Source: an uncultured Clostridium sp.
GTDB taxonomy: Bacteria > Bacillota > Clostridia > Christensenellales > CAG-138
NCBI GenBank assembly: GCA_900542285.1
Contig: UQNF01000047.1
Coordinates: 1 to 13,392 of the forward strand
Direction: 5' to 3'
DNA: 13,392 nt
Positions within the stretch are counted from its first letter, which is position 1. Every line of letters begins with the position of its first letter. The notes beneath the pieces were generated by a model. The model did no database searches. It was not told the DNA's origin and saw only the letters and a list, made by a program, of their open reading frames with translations. The position numbers and the translations under genes were made by a program. This document shows, one piece after another, positions 1 through 8,131 of this stretch.

Positions 1-2
1 CC

Positions 3-635
3 CTTGACTGCTCTCTTGAGTGGAAATGTGTCACCTATGCTTGACGCTTTAACAGTTCCGATATTATGGGGCCGTTCCGTCTGTTTCCAATGCAGTGCCG
101 TCATGGTATAATTAGCATGTCTCACGCCCTGAGCGGCAGTCTGAAGGTGGACGGAATGTGCCACTGCTTCGACGGTGGAATCGGATATGCGGAAAAGGAC
201 AGCGGCACTTCGTTTCCTATCTCGTATCAATGGCTACAATGCAATCATTTTGCCGTGCCATGTTCAGTGATGGTATCGATTGCCGAAATACCGTTTGGAG
301 CGATCAGCTTTACCGGCTGCATATGCGCAATCATTTACGGTGGTGTTGAATATCGTATTGCTACCTATAACGGCGTTCGGATCCTCGCATCTGATGAAGG
401 GCATATTAGCCTATCCCAGGGTAAGCTGCTACTGGAACTGGATATCGAGCCGTCCAACGGCCATTCGCTGTATGCGCCTGTCGATGGACTCATGACCGGC
501 ATCATTCGTGAAAGCACCAATGTCAGCATCCGTATGCGCCTGTGGAAGCGTTCGGAACAGATACTCGATCTGTACAGCGATCATGCAGCATATGAATACG
601 TCCAGGGCAAAACGCAGCATGGTCATGGCGAATGA
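3..635 (+). pseudogene. Tocopherol-cyclase-like protein, C-terminal part, 5' end off window and interrupted by TGA
   Basis: From the ATG at 66 there are 189 codons to the TGA at 633-635. The protein resembles the C-terminal half of the tocopherol cyclase-like family: DIMGPFR, then CRHGIISMSHALSGSL, GYAEKDSGTSFP, SIAEIPFG and YRIATYNGVRI, in the usual order. The conserved IMGPF motif straddles the ATG at 66 and the frame reads sensibly upstream (SSDIMGPF), so 66 is an internal methionine. No ribosome binding site precedes it or the next ATG at 117. Family members are roughly 300-350 residues, so the first half should lie left of the window, but the same frame has a TGA at 42-44. The gene is therefore either broken by a nonsense change or frameshift, or carries a sequence error. 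Plant and cyanobacterial relatives close the chromanol ring of tocopherol; the role of Firmicute relatives is unknown to me. It lies 95 bp upstream of the yyaL-like gene on the same strand and may be cotranscribed. Confidence 0.6.
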
Positions 636-730
636 TGCAGTCGCACTGCACCGCTGCCCACAATAGGAAGCTATGCGTCTCATTTGGAGCAGAAATGCTG
701 AACAACCGGAAAAAGAAAGGTGAATAATTC

Positions 731-2707
731 ATGAGCAATCACTTGGCTGCAGAGACAAGCCCCTATCTTCTTCAACATGCAGAAAACCCTGTGGAATGGT
801 ACCCTTGGTGCGAAGCGGCATTTGAACGCGCACGAACGGAAAACAAGCCCATCTTTTTAAGCATAGGATACAGCACCTGCCACTGGTGTCATGTAATGGC
901 GGAGGAGAGCTTTGAAGATCGGGAAATCGCTGATATTCTGAATAAATACTATATTGCGATCAAGGTGGACAGGGAGGAGAGGCCAGACATCGACAGCGTT
1001 TACATGGCTGTATGCCAGGCACTGACCGGAAGCGGCGGTTGGCCCACCAGCATATTCATGACGCCCGAACAGAAGCCCTTTTTTGCCGGAACATACTTTC
1101 CAAGAACCTCACGCTTCGGAACGATGGGATTTAAGGAGCTTCTGACGGTGATACATGATAAATGGGAAAATGACCGCAGTTCTCTGCTACATTCGGCTGA
1201 CAGGATAGTGTCGGCGGTCAGCTCGGTTCACAGGGTGGATACTCGGGATGATGGGAGCCTTGTTTCGCGCGCAGTCGCTGCATACAGAGAAAGCTTTGAT
1301 GAAAAGTACGGCGGCTTCGGGGACGCTCCCAAATTTCCTGCACCCCATAATCTGCTGTTTCTCATGCAGCAATTCAGCAAACACGGAAACGGTTTTGCAA
1401 TGAAAATGGCTGAGAAAACGCTGCGTCAAATGTATCTTGGCGGACTTTTTGACCATATAGGATACGGCTTCTGCCGTTATTCAACAGACCGATACTATCT
1501 GGTTTCACATTTTGAGAAGATGCTGTATGACAACGCCCTGCTGATAATCGCATACTGCAGAGCATATGAGCTTACCGGGAATACATTTTACAGAAATGCC
1601 GCCGAAAAAACAGCCGAATATGTGCTGAGCGAGATGACTTCTCCGGACGGTGGGTTTTACAGCGCACAGGATGCGGACAGCGATGGAGTTGAGGGTGGAT
1701 ACTATCTCCTTGAGCCGCATGAGATCGAAGGTCTGTTTGGAGAAAAGACCGGCGCAGAATTCTGTGAATACTATGGGATAACGCGCCGAGGCAATTTTCA
1801 TGGAAAGAGCATTCCGAACCTGCTCAAATCCGGTGAACCTACCGACAGGTTCGACCCATTGCTGCCGCGCATACGCGAATACCGCAGTAATCGCGCCTGC
1901 CTGCACAAGGATGATAAGATCCTTACAGCGTGGAACGGTCTGATGATTGCGGCATTCTGCTCCCTGTACAGGATAAGCCAAAGCGGTAAATACCTGAATG
2001 CGGCAATAGCAGCGCAGCAGTTCATCGAGAATAACCTGTGCATTGAAGATACCCTTTTCGTCAGCTTCCGTGATGGCAGGAGGGGCTCAAAAGGTTTTTT
2101 GGACGATTATGCAAGCTATATCTTTGCGCTTATCGCGCTATACGGAGTAACGCTCGACTCCAAGCTTCTGGCTCGTGCAGTGCGGCTCACTGATAAAGCT
2201 GTATCTGACTTTTTTGACTTTGAAAACGGCGGATTTTTCCTTTACGGAAAGGAGAATGAGCAGCTTGTATGCCGTCCCAAGGATTGTTATGACGGAGCAA
2301 TGCCCAGCGGAAACTCGCTCATGGCATATAATCTGACGATGCTGAAATATCTCATTCCCTATGAGGAGCATGACAGAACGCTGAATAAGCAAATGGAGTT
2401 TATGTCGGCGGAAGCAAGTGCATATCCTTCCGGACACGCAATGTTTCTTTGCGCCTTATCTGATCACATTGACCCGCCTGCTTTAGTAACAGTCATACTT
2501 GGCGAAGACTCCTGCGAAGATCTGCCCTTTATCGTTCCGTCCGATATTCCGGTAAGAATCATTGATACCCCCGCCGGGGAATACAGGCTTTTGGACGGAA
2601 AGACAGCGTTCTATGTTTGCAGCGAACATGCCTGCCGTCCTCCGATGAACAAGGAGCGGTTTATTGAAGCCATGAAATCACTCACATGTTGGCATTGGGA
2701 AGCATAA
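731..2707 (+). CDS. yyaL: Thioredoxin domain-containing protein, YyaL/SSP411 (DUF255) family
   Basis: This 658-residue protein has the length and motifs of the YyaL / spermatogenesis-associated protein 20 family. An N-terminal thioredoxin-like domain (about residues 1-165) carries the signature SPYLLQHAENPVEWYPW and the redox motif C50-H-W-C53. A long helical domain resembling six-hairpin glycosidases follows (about 185-600), with FGDAPKFPAPHN (196-207), HFEKMLYDNALL (260-271), QDADSDG (313-319), KILTAWNGLM (396-405) and PSGNSL (525-530). No signal peptide or membrane segment is visible, so it is probably cytoplasmic. The start is supported by AAAGGTG at 716-722, 8 nt before the ATG. The biochemical function of the family is not firmly known; a disulfide reductase or carbohydrate-related role is only suggested by the folds. 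I see no clear promoter in the 95 bp upstream. Nothing in the frame looks damaged. Confidence 0.95.
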   Translation: MSNHLAAETSPYLLQHAENPVEWYPWCEAAFERARTENKPIFLSIGYSTCHWCHVMAEESFEDREIADILNKYYIAIKVDREERPDIDSVYMAVCQALTGSGGWPTSIFMTPEQKPFFAGTYFPRTSRFGTMGFKELLTVIHDKWENDRSSLLHSADRIVSAVSSVHRVDTRDDGSLVSRAVAAYRESFDEKYGGFGDAPKFPAPHNLLFLMQQFSKHGNGFAMKMAEKTLRQMYLGGLFDHIGYGFCRYSTDRYYLVSHFEKMLYDNALLIIAYCRAYELTGNTFYRNAAEKTAEYVLSEMTSPDGGFYSAQDADSDGVEGGYYLLEPHEIEGLFGEKTGAEFCEYYGITRRGNFHGKSIPNLLKSGEPTDRFDPLLPRIREYRSNRACLHKDDKILTAWNGLMIAAFCSLYRISQSGKYLNAAIAAQQFIENNLCIEDTLFVSFRDGRRGSKGFLDDYASYIFALIALYGVTLDSKLLARAVRLTDKAVSDFFDFENGGFFLYGKENEQLVCRPKDCYDGAMPSGNSLMAYNLTMLKYLIPYEEHDRTLNKQMEFMSAEASAYPSGHAMFLCALSDHIDPPALVTVILGEDSCEDLPFIVPSDIPVRIIDTPAGEYRLLDGKTAFYVCSEHACRPPMNKERFIEAMKSLTCWHWEA

Positions 2708-2732
2708 TAGCGGTTTTCCTATCAATACAAAC

Positions 2733-2758
2733 ACGCCCCCGCAAGCCTGCGAGGGCGT
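2733..2758. terminator. Bidirectional hairpin between convergent units
   Basis: An 11-bp stem with one mismatch (ACGCCCCCGCA / TGCGAGGGCGT) encloses a 4-nt loop. It lies 25 nt after the yyaL-like stop and 20 nt after the stop of the minus-strand hydrogenase gene. The flanks are moderately T-rich in both directions (ATTATATTTG on plus, GTTTGTATTG on minus), so it can serve both transcripts. Confidence 0.75.
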
Positions 2759-2778
2759 ATGATTATATTTGATTCCGG

Positions 2779-4206
2779 CTATTGGAGTACGGAGATCGCA
2801 TCGCTTATTGTTTTTTCATACGCTTCCCTGCCGTACTTATCGACCTCGGCCTTATTCTTCTCTCCATGGGTAAGGCATCCTGCGCCGCCGATACAGCCGC
2901 CTACGCATGCCATGCCCTCGATGAAGTTCCCGTCGAGAACATTCTTTGACTTTCTCATCAGAGCAGCCCTGCAAGCCTCAATGCCGTCGCAAGGTACTGC
3001 TTTAAACTGAAACTCCGTTTCGCCATGTTCCTTGAGGCCCTGAGCAACCGCATCGGATAAGCCTCCGCTCCTGGCAAATATTCTGCCAAAGAAAGATGCG
3101 TTGTCCAGAACATCCTCATCAAGAGCCGTAATGTCAATATCCTTGCTGTCAAACAAAGCCTGCAGTTCCTCGAATGTCAAGGCAACATCCACATACGGCT
3201 TAACAGACTCTCTCTGAACCTCAGCCTTTTTTGCAGTGCACGGCCCGATGAAAATGATTTTACAGGGCGCATCATGCTCTTTGATGTACCTGGATATTGC
3301 GGCCATAGGAGACGGATTGTGTGAAACGTATTGTTTCATATCCGGGAAGGTCTTTTCAATATAGCTCACAAAGCCCGGGCAGCATGAGCTTGTCAGGAAG
3401 CCTTTTTCAACGAGCTCCCTTGATTCAGCATCCGCAACCATATCCGCTCCAAGCGCAGCCTCGACGACCGTATGGAAGCCAAGTTTTTTGAGACCCGAGA
3501 TAACCTGTCCAAGCTTGGCATATTTGAACTGGCTGGATATTGCTGGGGCAACAACAGCGAATACCTTGTATTTTTGGTTATTCTCGCTGCGTTTAATGAT
3601 GTCAATGGCATCAAGGATAAAGGACTTATCCATTATTGCGCCGAATGGACACTGATAAACGCATGCGCCGCAGGCGATGCACTTATCGTTATCTATCGCA
3701 GCGGCATGGTCATCATTCATGGAAATGGCCTTGACCTTGCATGCGTTCATGCAGGGACGTTTGTGGTTGATGATAGCGGTGTACGGGCATACCTTGGCGC
3801 ACATGCCGCAATCAACGCACTTGGACTTATCGATTACCGATGTATGAGTCTTGGGGTCTATGCTGATAGCTCCGCGCTTGCAAGCATCTACGCAGTGATG
3901 TGCAAGGCAGCCTCTGCATGAATCCGTTACCACATAGCCGCCTATTGGGCATTCATCACAAGCAATATCAATTACCTCTATAACATTCGGATTGCTTCTG
4001 TCGCCGCCCATGGCAAGCTTGACCCTCTCACTGAGGATCGCACGCTCCTTATACACGCAGCAGCGCATCGTGGGGGATTTACCGGGAACGATCTGCTGAG
4101 GAATATCAAGCACTTTTTCCAGGAGTTCGTCGTTCCATGCAAGCCTTGCGACCTCGCGAAGCACCTTGTACTTCAAATGCTGAACCTGTGTGTCAAATTT
4201 TCGCAT
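2779..4206 (-). CDS. [FeFe] hydrogenase, group B-type, with ferredoxin-like domain
   Basis: This 475-residue cytoplasmic iron-sulfur enzyme should interconvert protons and H2 using a low-potential electron carrier. The N-terminal region (FDTQVQHLKYKVLREVARLAW, then RCCVYKERA) matches the group B1/B3 hydrogenase family (TIGR04105-like). Cysteine motifs for [4Fe-4S] clusters follow: C97/C100/C105/C109, C130-x2-C133-x2-C136-x3-C140, C152/C156 and C176-x2-C179-x2-C182-x3-C186. The H-cluster motifs are SSCCP (273-277, keeping both the presumed proton-relay Cys275 and ligand Cys276), GPCTAKK (Cys323) and MACVGGC (Cys434, Cys438). GPC replaces the MPC of classical group A enzymes. The start has AAGGAGG about 7 nt upstream, just inside the spoIIE stop 12 bp away, so translation is probably coupled. 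It is the last gene of the operon. No NADH-binding partner is encoded nearby. Group assignment is by motif memory, not by a tree. Confidence 0.93.
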   Translation of the reverse strand: MRKFDTQVQHLKYKVLREVARLAWNDELLEKVLDIPQQIVPGKSPTMRCCVYKERAILSERVKLAMGGDRSNPNVIEVIDIACDECPIGGYVVTDSCRGCLAHHCVDACKRGAISIDPKTHTSVIDKSKCVDCGMCAKVCPYTAIINHKRPCMNACKVKAISMNDDHAAAIDNDKCIACGACVYQCPFGAIMDKSFILDAIDIIKRSENNQKYKVFAVVAPAISSQFKYAKLGQVISGLKKLGFHTVVEAALGADMVADAESRELVEKGFLTSSCCPGFVSYIEKTFPDMKQYVSHNPSPMAAISRYIKEHDAPCKIIFIGPCTAKKAEVQRESVKPYVDVALTFEELQALFDSKDIDITALDEDVLDNASFFGRIFARSGGLSDAVAQGLKEHGETEFQFKAVPCDGIEACRAALMRKSKNVLDGNFIEGMACVGGCIGGAGCLTHGEKNKAEVDKYGREAYEKTISDAISVLQ

Positions 4207-4218
4207 ATACTCTCCTCC

Positions 4219-5391
4219 TTAGAAATAACTGACCTTGATCCGTTTGCCCATCTTTTTAAGACAAGCCGTCAACTCCTTCACAAGGTTCATCTTTATGTTG
4301 AAGTTTATCGGAAGGTTCGGATTCTGATGTGCCGGGTTCACTGCCCTTCCGACATAGAAATTGATATCGGTTGCCTCTTCAAACAGCAGACGGCAAATCA
4401 TAGATGCACCGTCATGCCGATAGCTCCATTCCTCATACAATTCGTTCTGCTCAAGTACATCCTTTGCATACTCCAGCACACGATTGACCGTAATCACGCC
4501 CTCGGTCACAAGATCAACGCCCTCGATCTTTGCAGTCGGAGGCATATCGCTGTCATCATAATTCAGATCGGCTTTTATGGGCTTGCCAAGGTATCTTGAC
4601 GCAACCGTAGCAGTCGTGCCGCCGCAAACTATGTGTTTGCCCTCTTTGGAGAAGAAAAGCGACATCATGCGCCTGTCATCATCCCTGTTTCTCGCAGGGC
4701 CGAAGAGGATATTCATGGGCTTGCGCTTTCTTATTTTGATAACACACGCGGTGGTATCATCGCCGGGCTCAAAGCCGTAGAGCCTGTTGCATTCATCTAT
4801 CAGCATGGCCGAAAGGGTCTTTGCGGTATAGCCGACCTGAGCGAAGGTCTTCATGAATTCCGCAATCTCGCTTATATTCCAGCCGAAGTTGTTCGAAATT
4901 CCGATACCTGCATGAGTGCAGCCATCGCTCATGGCAATAAGTACATCGTTCTCCTGAAGCCTAACCACGGACTTATAGATGAGCTTATCGCCAATGTTCA
5001 GCTCCTTCTTGGGGTAATCATAGACTTCATAATTCCTCAGCATAATAACCTCGGGATTATCGTACTGAATTATCTCTGCGGTGGCATTGTCGATAAGATG
5101 AATTATTGTAAACGTTGAGTACGCAAGTCCGCGTTCGGAGCATATAGGGAGCGTTGCGGCAATGGTCGAAACGCATTCCTCCAGCGCCAAGCCGGCGGCA
5201 AGCATCGTTGAGATTATCTTTGACGTCAGCGTGGAAAGGATGCTCGCCTTGACTCCGCTTCCAAGCCCATCGGCAAGAACGATGACATTGGAATCATCGT
5301 CCTGCTCGATGATATCGACATGATCTCCGCAGAGCTGTTCCCCGATATGGTTTATGCTCTTCCATCCAATATCAACGCAAAGATTATTCAT
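4219..5391 (-). CDS. SpoIIE-family PP2C-type protein phosphatase with extra C-terminal domain
   Basis: I start this 390-residue protein at the ATG at 5391, which overlaps the hydS stop by 8 nt (ATGAATAA) and has AGGAG about 10 nt upstream inside hydS. A longer open frame upstream of it lies inside hydS and has no phosphatase-like sequence. Residues 1-222 form a SpoIIE-like PP2C serine/threonine phosphatase domain with metal-binding acidic motifs: VLADGLGSG (D41), MSDGCTHAGIG (D156) and PGDDTT (D211, D212). Residues 224-390 form a further domain with a glycine-rich CGGTTATVASRYLGKP segment that I cannot assign. No sensor, membrane or anti-sigma domain is attached. Tight coupling to hydS implies that it acts with, or downstream of, the sensory hydrogenase, dephosphorylating an unidentified partner. 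Phosphatases near group C hydrogenases are a known theme. Confidence 0.92.
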   Translation of the reverse strand: MNNLCVDIGWKSINHIGEQLCGDHVDIIEQDDDSNVIVLADGLGSGVKASILSTLTSKIISTMLAAGLALEECVSTIAATLPICSERGLAYSTFTIIHLIDNATAEIIQYDNPEVIMLRNYEVYDYPKKELNIGDKLIYKSVVRLQENDVLIAMSDGCTHAGIGISNNFGWNISEIAEFMKTFAQVGYTAKTLSAMLIDECNRLYGFEPGDDTTACVIKIRKRKPMNILFGPARNRDDDRRMMSLFFSKEGKHIVCGGTTATVASRYLGKPIKADLNYDDSDMPPTAKIEGVDLVTEGVITVNRVLEYAKDVLEQNELYEEWSYRHDGASMICRLLFEEATDINFYVGRAVNPAHQNPNLPINFNIKMNLVKELTACLKKMGKRIKVSYF

Positions 5392-7057
5392 CGGCCATCG
5401 ACTCCTTGAGCTTCGTGAGAGCGATCTTCGTTTCTGCAGCCGTCTCGCCAAGCAGTGAGGCGATCTGTTGAACGATACACATCTGCTTTTCAACGACCCT
5501 GTCCGCAATCTCGGCCGTCTGGCGTCCAAGCCTTTCCCTCTCCGCCTTTGCGTTTTCCTCGCTCGTCACATCACGCATAATGCACACGAGCAAATGATAC
5601 TCACGGTCATAGACTATCGTCTCTTCAACGTATTTTTCATACTCGGCAAGATAGATGCGCTTGTTATGGATATTGCGGCCCGACGACAGTACTTCGTCAA
5701 AATCCGCAGGATCCATTATACGAACGACCTGATCTCCGAGGATATCGGACGCACTGCGCAGGTTCATGAGCTTCAGTGCCGCAGCATTGATCTGCTGCAC
5801 TTCAAGCTTCTCGTTCAGCACGATAAGGCCATTCGGAGTATTGCGCACCATTGTGTCGGAAAAGCTTTCCGCCTTATCCTTGAGGTAAGGTAGGCACATC
5901 TCTATTTCCGCCTTGCCGTTAAAAATGGCTATCGCCTTCTCACGGCAGGTGTTGTAGCCGCACGAACCGCAATTCAGCTCGTCTGAGGGCTTTACCTTGC
6001 CCATGCGGTGCATGATCTCCGTAAGCTCTTCGTCGGTGGGCATCCTGGTCTCGCACTCGATGGGGGTGAAGGTCTTGCGGATTTCGGTATCGCCGGGCTG
6101 CTTGACTACGAAATCCTCCCGGCCGGCAAACCGGATTATCCTGGAATAGTCCTTGACGGGAGAGCGATGGTACTTCTCCATTACCGGGCCGCCTATGCAG
6201 CTTCCGACACAAGCCGACATCTCAATGAAGCACTTATGAACATTTCCGCTTTCAATATCCCTGAGAGCAGCAATGCAGTTTTCAACGCCGTCAATGGCCA
6301 TATAGGTGTAATTCGGATTCTCTGCCGCCATCGTTTTGAGTATTCCGCCCGTGGTCGGGAACAGTCTTGCACGGCTGTATTCATCGGAATCCTCCTCCTT
6401 TTTAAGCTCAATATGCTTCTCATTAAGCCAAGCAGTCAGCTCATCAAATGTCAATACGGCATCGACTATTCCTTCATAAAGCTGAGCTTCGTCCTTTTTT
6501 GCCACGCAGGGCCCGATAAAGACGGTCTTTGCGTTGGGATAACGCCGTTTAATATCCTTGCAGTGAGCCTGCATCGGCGAAAGAACATCGGCAAGGTACG
6601 GGAGGTAATCCGGGAAATACTTCTGTATCAACAGATTGATAGAATGACAGCTTGAGCTGATGATAATGTCTCGACTGTTGGAATTAACCAGCCTGTCGTA
6701 TTCTCTCTTGACAATGGTCGCGCCGATAGCTGTTTCTTCCACATCGAAGAAACCGAGCTGCTTCAGCGCGGTACGCATTGCTCCGATACCAACGCCCTCA
6801 TAGTTGGCTGCGAAGGATGGTGCAAGGCTCACTATGACCGGTGCGCCGCTCTGGATCAGGACATTGACCTTCTCCGTCTCGTCAACTATCTGTTTTGCGT
6901 TCTGCGGACACACAACAAAGCACTGTCCGCAGAGTATGCATTCCTTACCTACAATGTATGCCTGGTTGCCGGTGAACCTGATAGATTTCACCGGACAATG
7001 TCTGATGCATTTATAGCAGTTTTTGCAGTTGCTTTTCTTAAGAGTCAAACACTCCAT
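5384..7057 (-). CDS. hydS: Sensory [FeFe] hydrogenase HydS (group C-type) with ferredoxin, 4Fe-4S and PAS domains
   Basis: This 557-residue cytoplasmic protein begins with a 2x[4Fe-4S] ferredoxin domain (C11/C14/C17/C21 and C40/C43/C46/C50). An [FeFe] hydrogenase large-subunit domain (about 65-310) follows, then a four-cysteine cluster motif (C363-x2-C366-x4-C371 and C388, in the CGSCGYNTCREKA context), a PAS domain (about 397-500) and a C-terminal helical, coiled-coil-prone tail (500-557). The H-cluster motifs are altered: SSSCHS (134-139) puts Ser136 where catalytic enzymes have the proton-relay cysteine, GPCVAKK holds Cys184, and EMSACVGSC (Cys283, Cys287) has Ser281 where catalytic enzymes have Met. 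All expected ligand cysteines remain, so the cluster can form. This pattern and the PAS domain fit group C sensory hydrogenases that read H2 or redox state and signal onward. GAGGAG precedes the ATG by about 7 nt. The downstream phosphatase overlaps its stop. The assignment is confident; the signal sensed is inferred. Confidence 0.93.
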   Translation of the reverse strand: MECLTLKKSNCKNCYKCIRHCPVKSIRFTGNQAYIVGKECILCGQCFVVCPQNAKQIVDETEKVNVLIQSGAPVIVSLAPSFAANYEGVGIGAMRTALKQLGFFDVEETAIGATIVKREYDRLVNSNSRDIIISSSCHSINLLIQKYFPDYLPYLADVLSPMQAHCKDIKRRYPNAKTVFIGPCVAKKDEAQLYEGIVDAVLTFDELTAWLNEKHIELKKEEDSDEYSRARLFPTTGGILKTMAAENPNYTYMAIDGVENCIAALRDIESGNVHKCFIEMSACVGSCIGGPVMEKYHRSPVKDYSRIIRFAGREDFVVKQPGDTEIRKTFTPIECETRMPTDEELTEIMHRMGKVKPSDELNCGSCGYNTCREKAIAIFNGKAEIEMCLPYLKDKAESFSDTMVRNTPNGLIVLNEKLEVQQINAAALKLMNLRSASDILGDQVVRIMDPADFDEVLSSGRNIHNKRIYLAEYEKYVEETIVYDREYHLLVCIMRDVTSEENAKAERERLGRQTAEIADRVVEKQMCIVQQIASLLGETAAETKIALTKLKESMADE

Positions 7058-7123
7058 ACATGTACTCCTCTCTATGCCGCCCTTTCAGGAACTGATTATC
7101 CGATTCTCTTTGATAGCCCGGAA

Positions 7124-7363
7124 TTAAGCCCTCGTGAGAATGTTTTTGTTAAAGAATTCGGTCGCACTCTCCGGAGAAACGGAGAAAAACTCACCATCCA
7201 CGGTGACGCAGACGCCTTCTTGGCATCTTCCAATGCAGAACGTTCCGGAAAGTTCGACCTTATCGCCAAGGTTGTTAGCATTGATGAGCTCCTGGAGCTG
7301 TTTCACTACCTGACGGGAACCCTTTATGTGGCATGATGAACCAATACAAACGCAGATTTTCAT
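7124..7363 (-). CDS. Small [2Fe-2S] thioredoxin-like ferredoxin
   Basis: This 79-residue protein corresponds to the C-terminal [2Fe-2S] domain of the NuoE/HydC family. Four cysteines have the expected spacing: C6-x4-C11 and C43-x3-C47 (contexts CIGSSC and CIGRC), with additional C4 and C52. It should carry single electrons, most plausibly to or from HydS or the group B hydrogenase encoded downstream; that partnership is inference from gene order. AGGAGG (7373-7378 on the plus coordinate) lies 9 nt before the ATG at 7363. An ATG at 7370 is closer to that site but opens another frame. It follows the kinase gene by 30 bp and precedes hydS by 66 bp. Confidence 0.9.
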   Translation of the reverse strand: MKICVCIGSSCHIKGSRQVVKQLQELINANNLGDKVELSGTFCIGRCQEGVCVTVDGEFFSVSPESATEFFNKNILTRA

Positions 7364-7393
7364 TATTCATTATCCTCCTGGATACAATTATTG

Positions 7394-8125
7394 TTAATAC
7401 CATTTTTGCAGGAATTCGCACTCGGTAGTGCTTCCCTTTACGCTTTGAGCCGCCGCGACTATGGGCATCCATTCCCTCACCTTCGTCACGGCCGTCCCAT
7501 TCTTTTTGCAGAACAGTTCAAGATATCGCTCTGATTCAGTCTCCTCGCCGTTCAGGCAGAGCAGCAGATATGTCCGCGCCGCATCGGCGTCAGCGCTGCC
7601 CTGTGCAGCGTGTGACCAATCTATCACGGTCGGCGTTCCATCATCCGAAACGATGATATTCGTTGGATTGAAATCGCCATGGCAAAGCATCCTTTCCCTT
7701 GGCATCGCTTCAAGCTTTGCAATAAGATCAAAGCGTACCGTTGCCCTAAGGTCTGCCTGTCCCAGCTTCATTTTCATTTTTTCATGGAGAGGCCTGAGCA
7801 TTGGGCAGCTCTTTTTTAGCACTTCCAGCTGAAGGTCGACAAAAAAATTCAGATATTCTTCTCTTTTTTCGGGATACTGCCGCATGAGCTGAGCCAAAGT
7901 CTTTCCCTTAACATACTCTGAAACTATGATCAATTCCCCATCGGCAATGGTGACCTCGAGGATCTTTGGCACCCTAAGCCCTGCCTCTGCAGCGATCGCC
8001 TGATTAAGTGCCTCGTTCAGTATGTCGGCCATAGAAAAGCCGTTGCCGAACACCTTTAGGCAGCGGTTTCCATCGCGGTACACGGTTTTATTGTTTCGCA
8101 CGGCAATGATTCTGTCAAAAACCAT
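7394..8125 (-). CDS. APH-fold phosphotransferase (aminoglycoside phosphotransferase / choline kinase-like family)
   Basis: This 243-residue protein has the protein-kinase-like fold of small-molecule kinases: a likely ATP-binding lysine in CLKVF (K24), the catalytic loop HGDFNPTNI (H149, D151, N156) and the metal-binding VIDWSHAAQG (D169), followed by DADAARTYLL. I choose the ATG at 8125 because AGGAGG (8133-8138) sits 7 nt upstream. A GTG at 8131 is only 1 nt from that site. Family members phosphorylate aminoglycosides, choline, homoserine, fructosamine-lysines or proteins; the substrate here cannot be told. A resistance role is not supported by context, since it is the first gene of the hydrogenase/phosphatase operon, 30 bp before the ferredoxin gene. 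A role countering the phosphatase is possible but speculative. The family call is firm and the substrate unknown. Confidence 0.88.
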   Translation of the reverse strand: MVFDRIIAVRNNKTVYRDGNRCLKVFGNGFSMADILNEALNQAIAAEAGLRVPKILEVTIADGELIIVSEYVKGKTLAQLMRQYPEKREEYLNFFVDLQLEVLKKSCPMLRPLHEKMKMKLGQADLRATVRFDLIAKLEAMPRERMLCHGDFNPTNIIVSDDGTPTVIDWSHAAQGSADADAARTYLLLCLNGEETESERYLELFCKKNGTAVTKVREWMPIVAAAQSVKGSTTECEFLQKWY

Positions 8126-8131
8126 ATCCAC

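Noticed and set aside
105..116. TATAAT-like sequence as a promoter for a short gene starting at 117
   Set aside because: It lies inside conserved codons of the tocopherol-cyclase-like frame, and neither a -35 nor a ribosome binding site is evident.
3472..3921. A 149-codon plus-strand open frame opposite the group B hydrogenase
   Set aside because: It lies wholly antisense to the conserved ferredoxin region, has no ribosome binding site and shows no protein family features.
5392..5529. N-terminal extension of the SpoIIE protein to 5529
   Set aside because: It overlaps the hydS 3' end in another frame, is Arg/Ser-rich without family similarity, and a well-placed ribosome binding site supports the ATG at 5391.
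7394..8125. Aminoglycoside resistance gene
   Set aside because: The APH fold is shared by many metabolic kinases, and the operon context is hydrogen/redox metabolism with no mobile element or other resistance gene.
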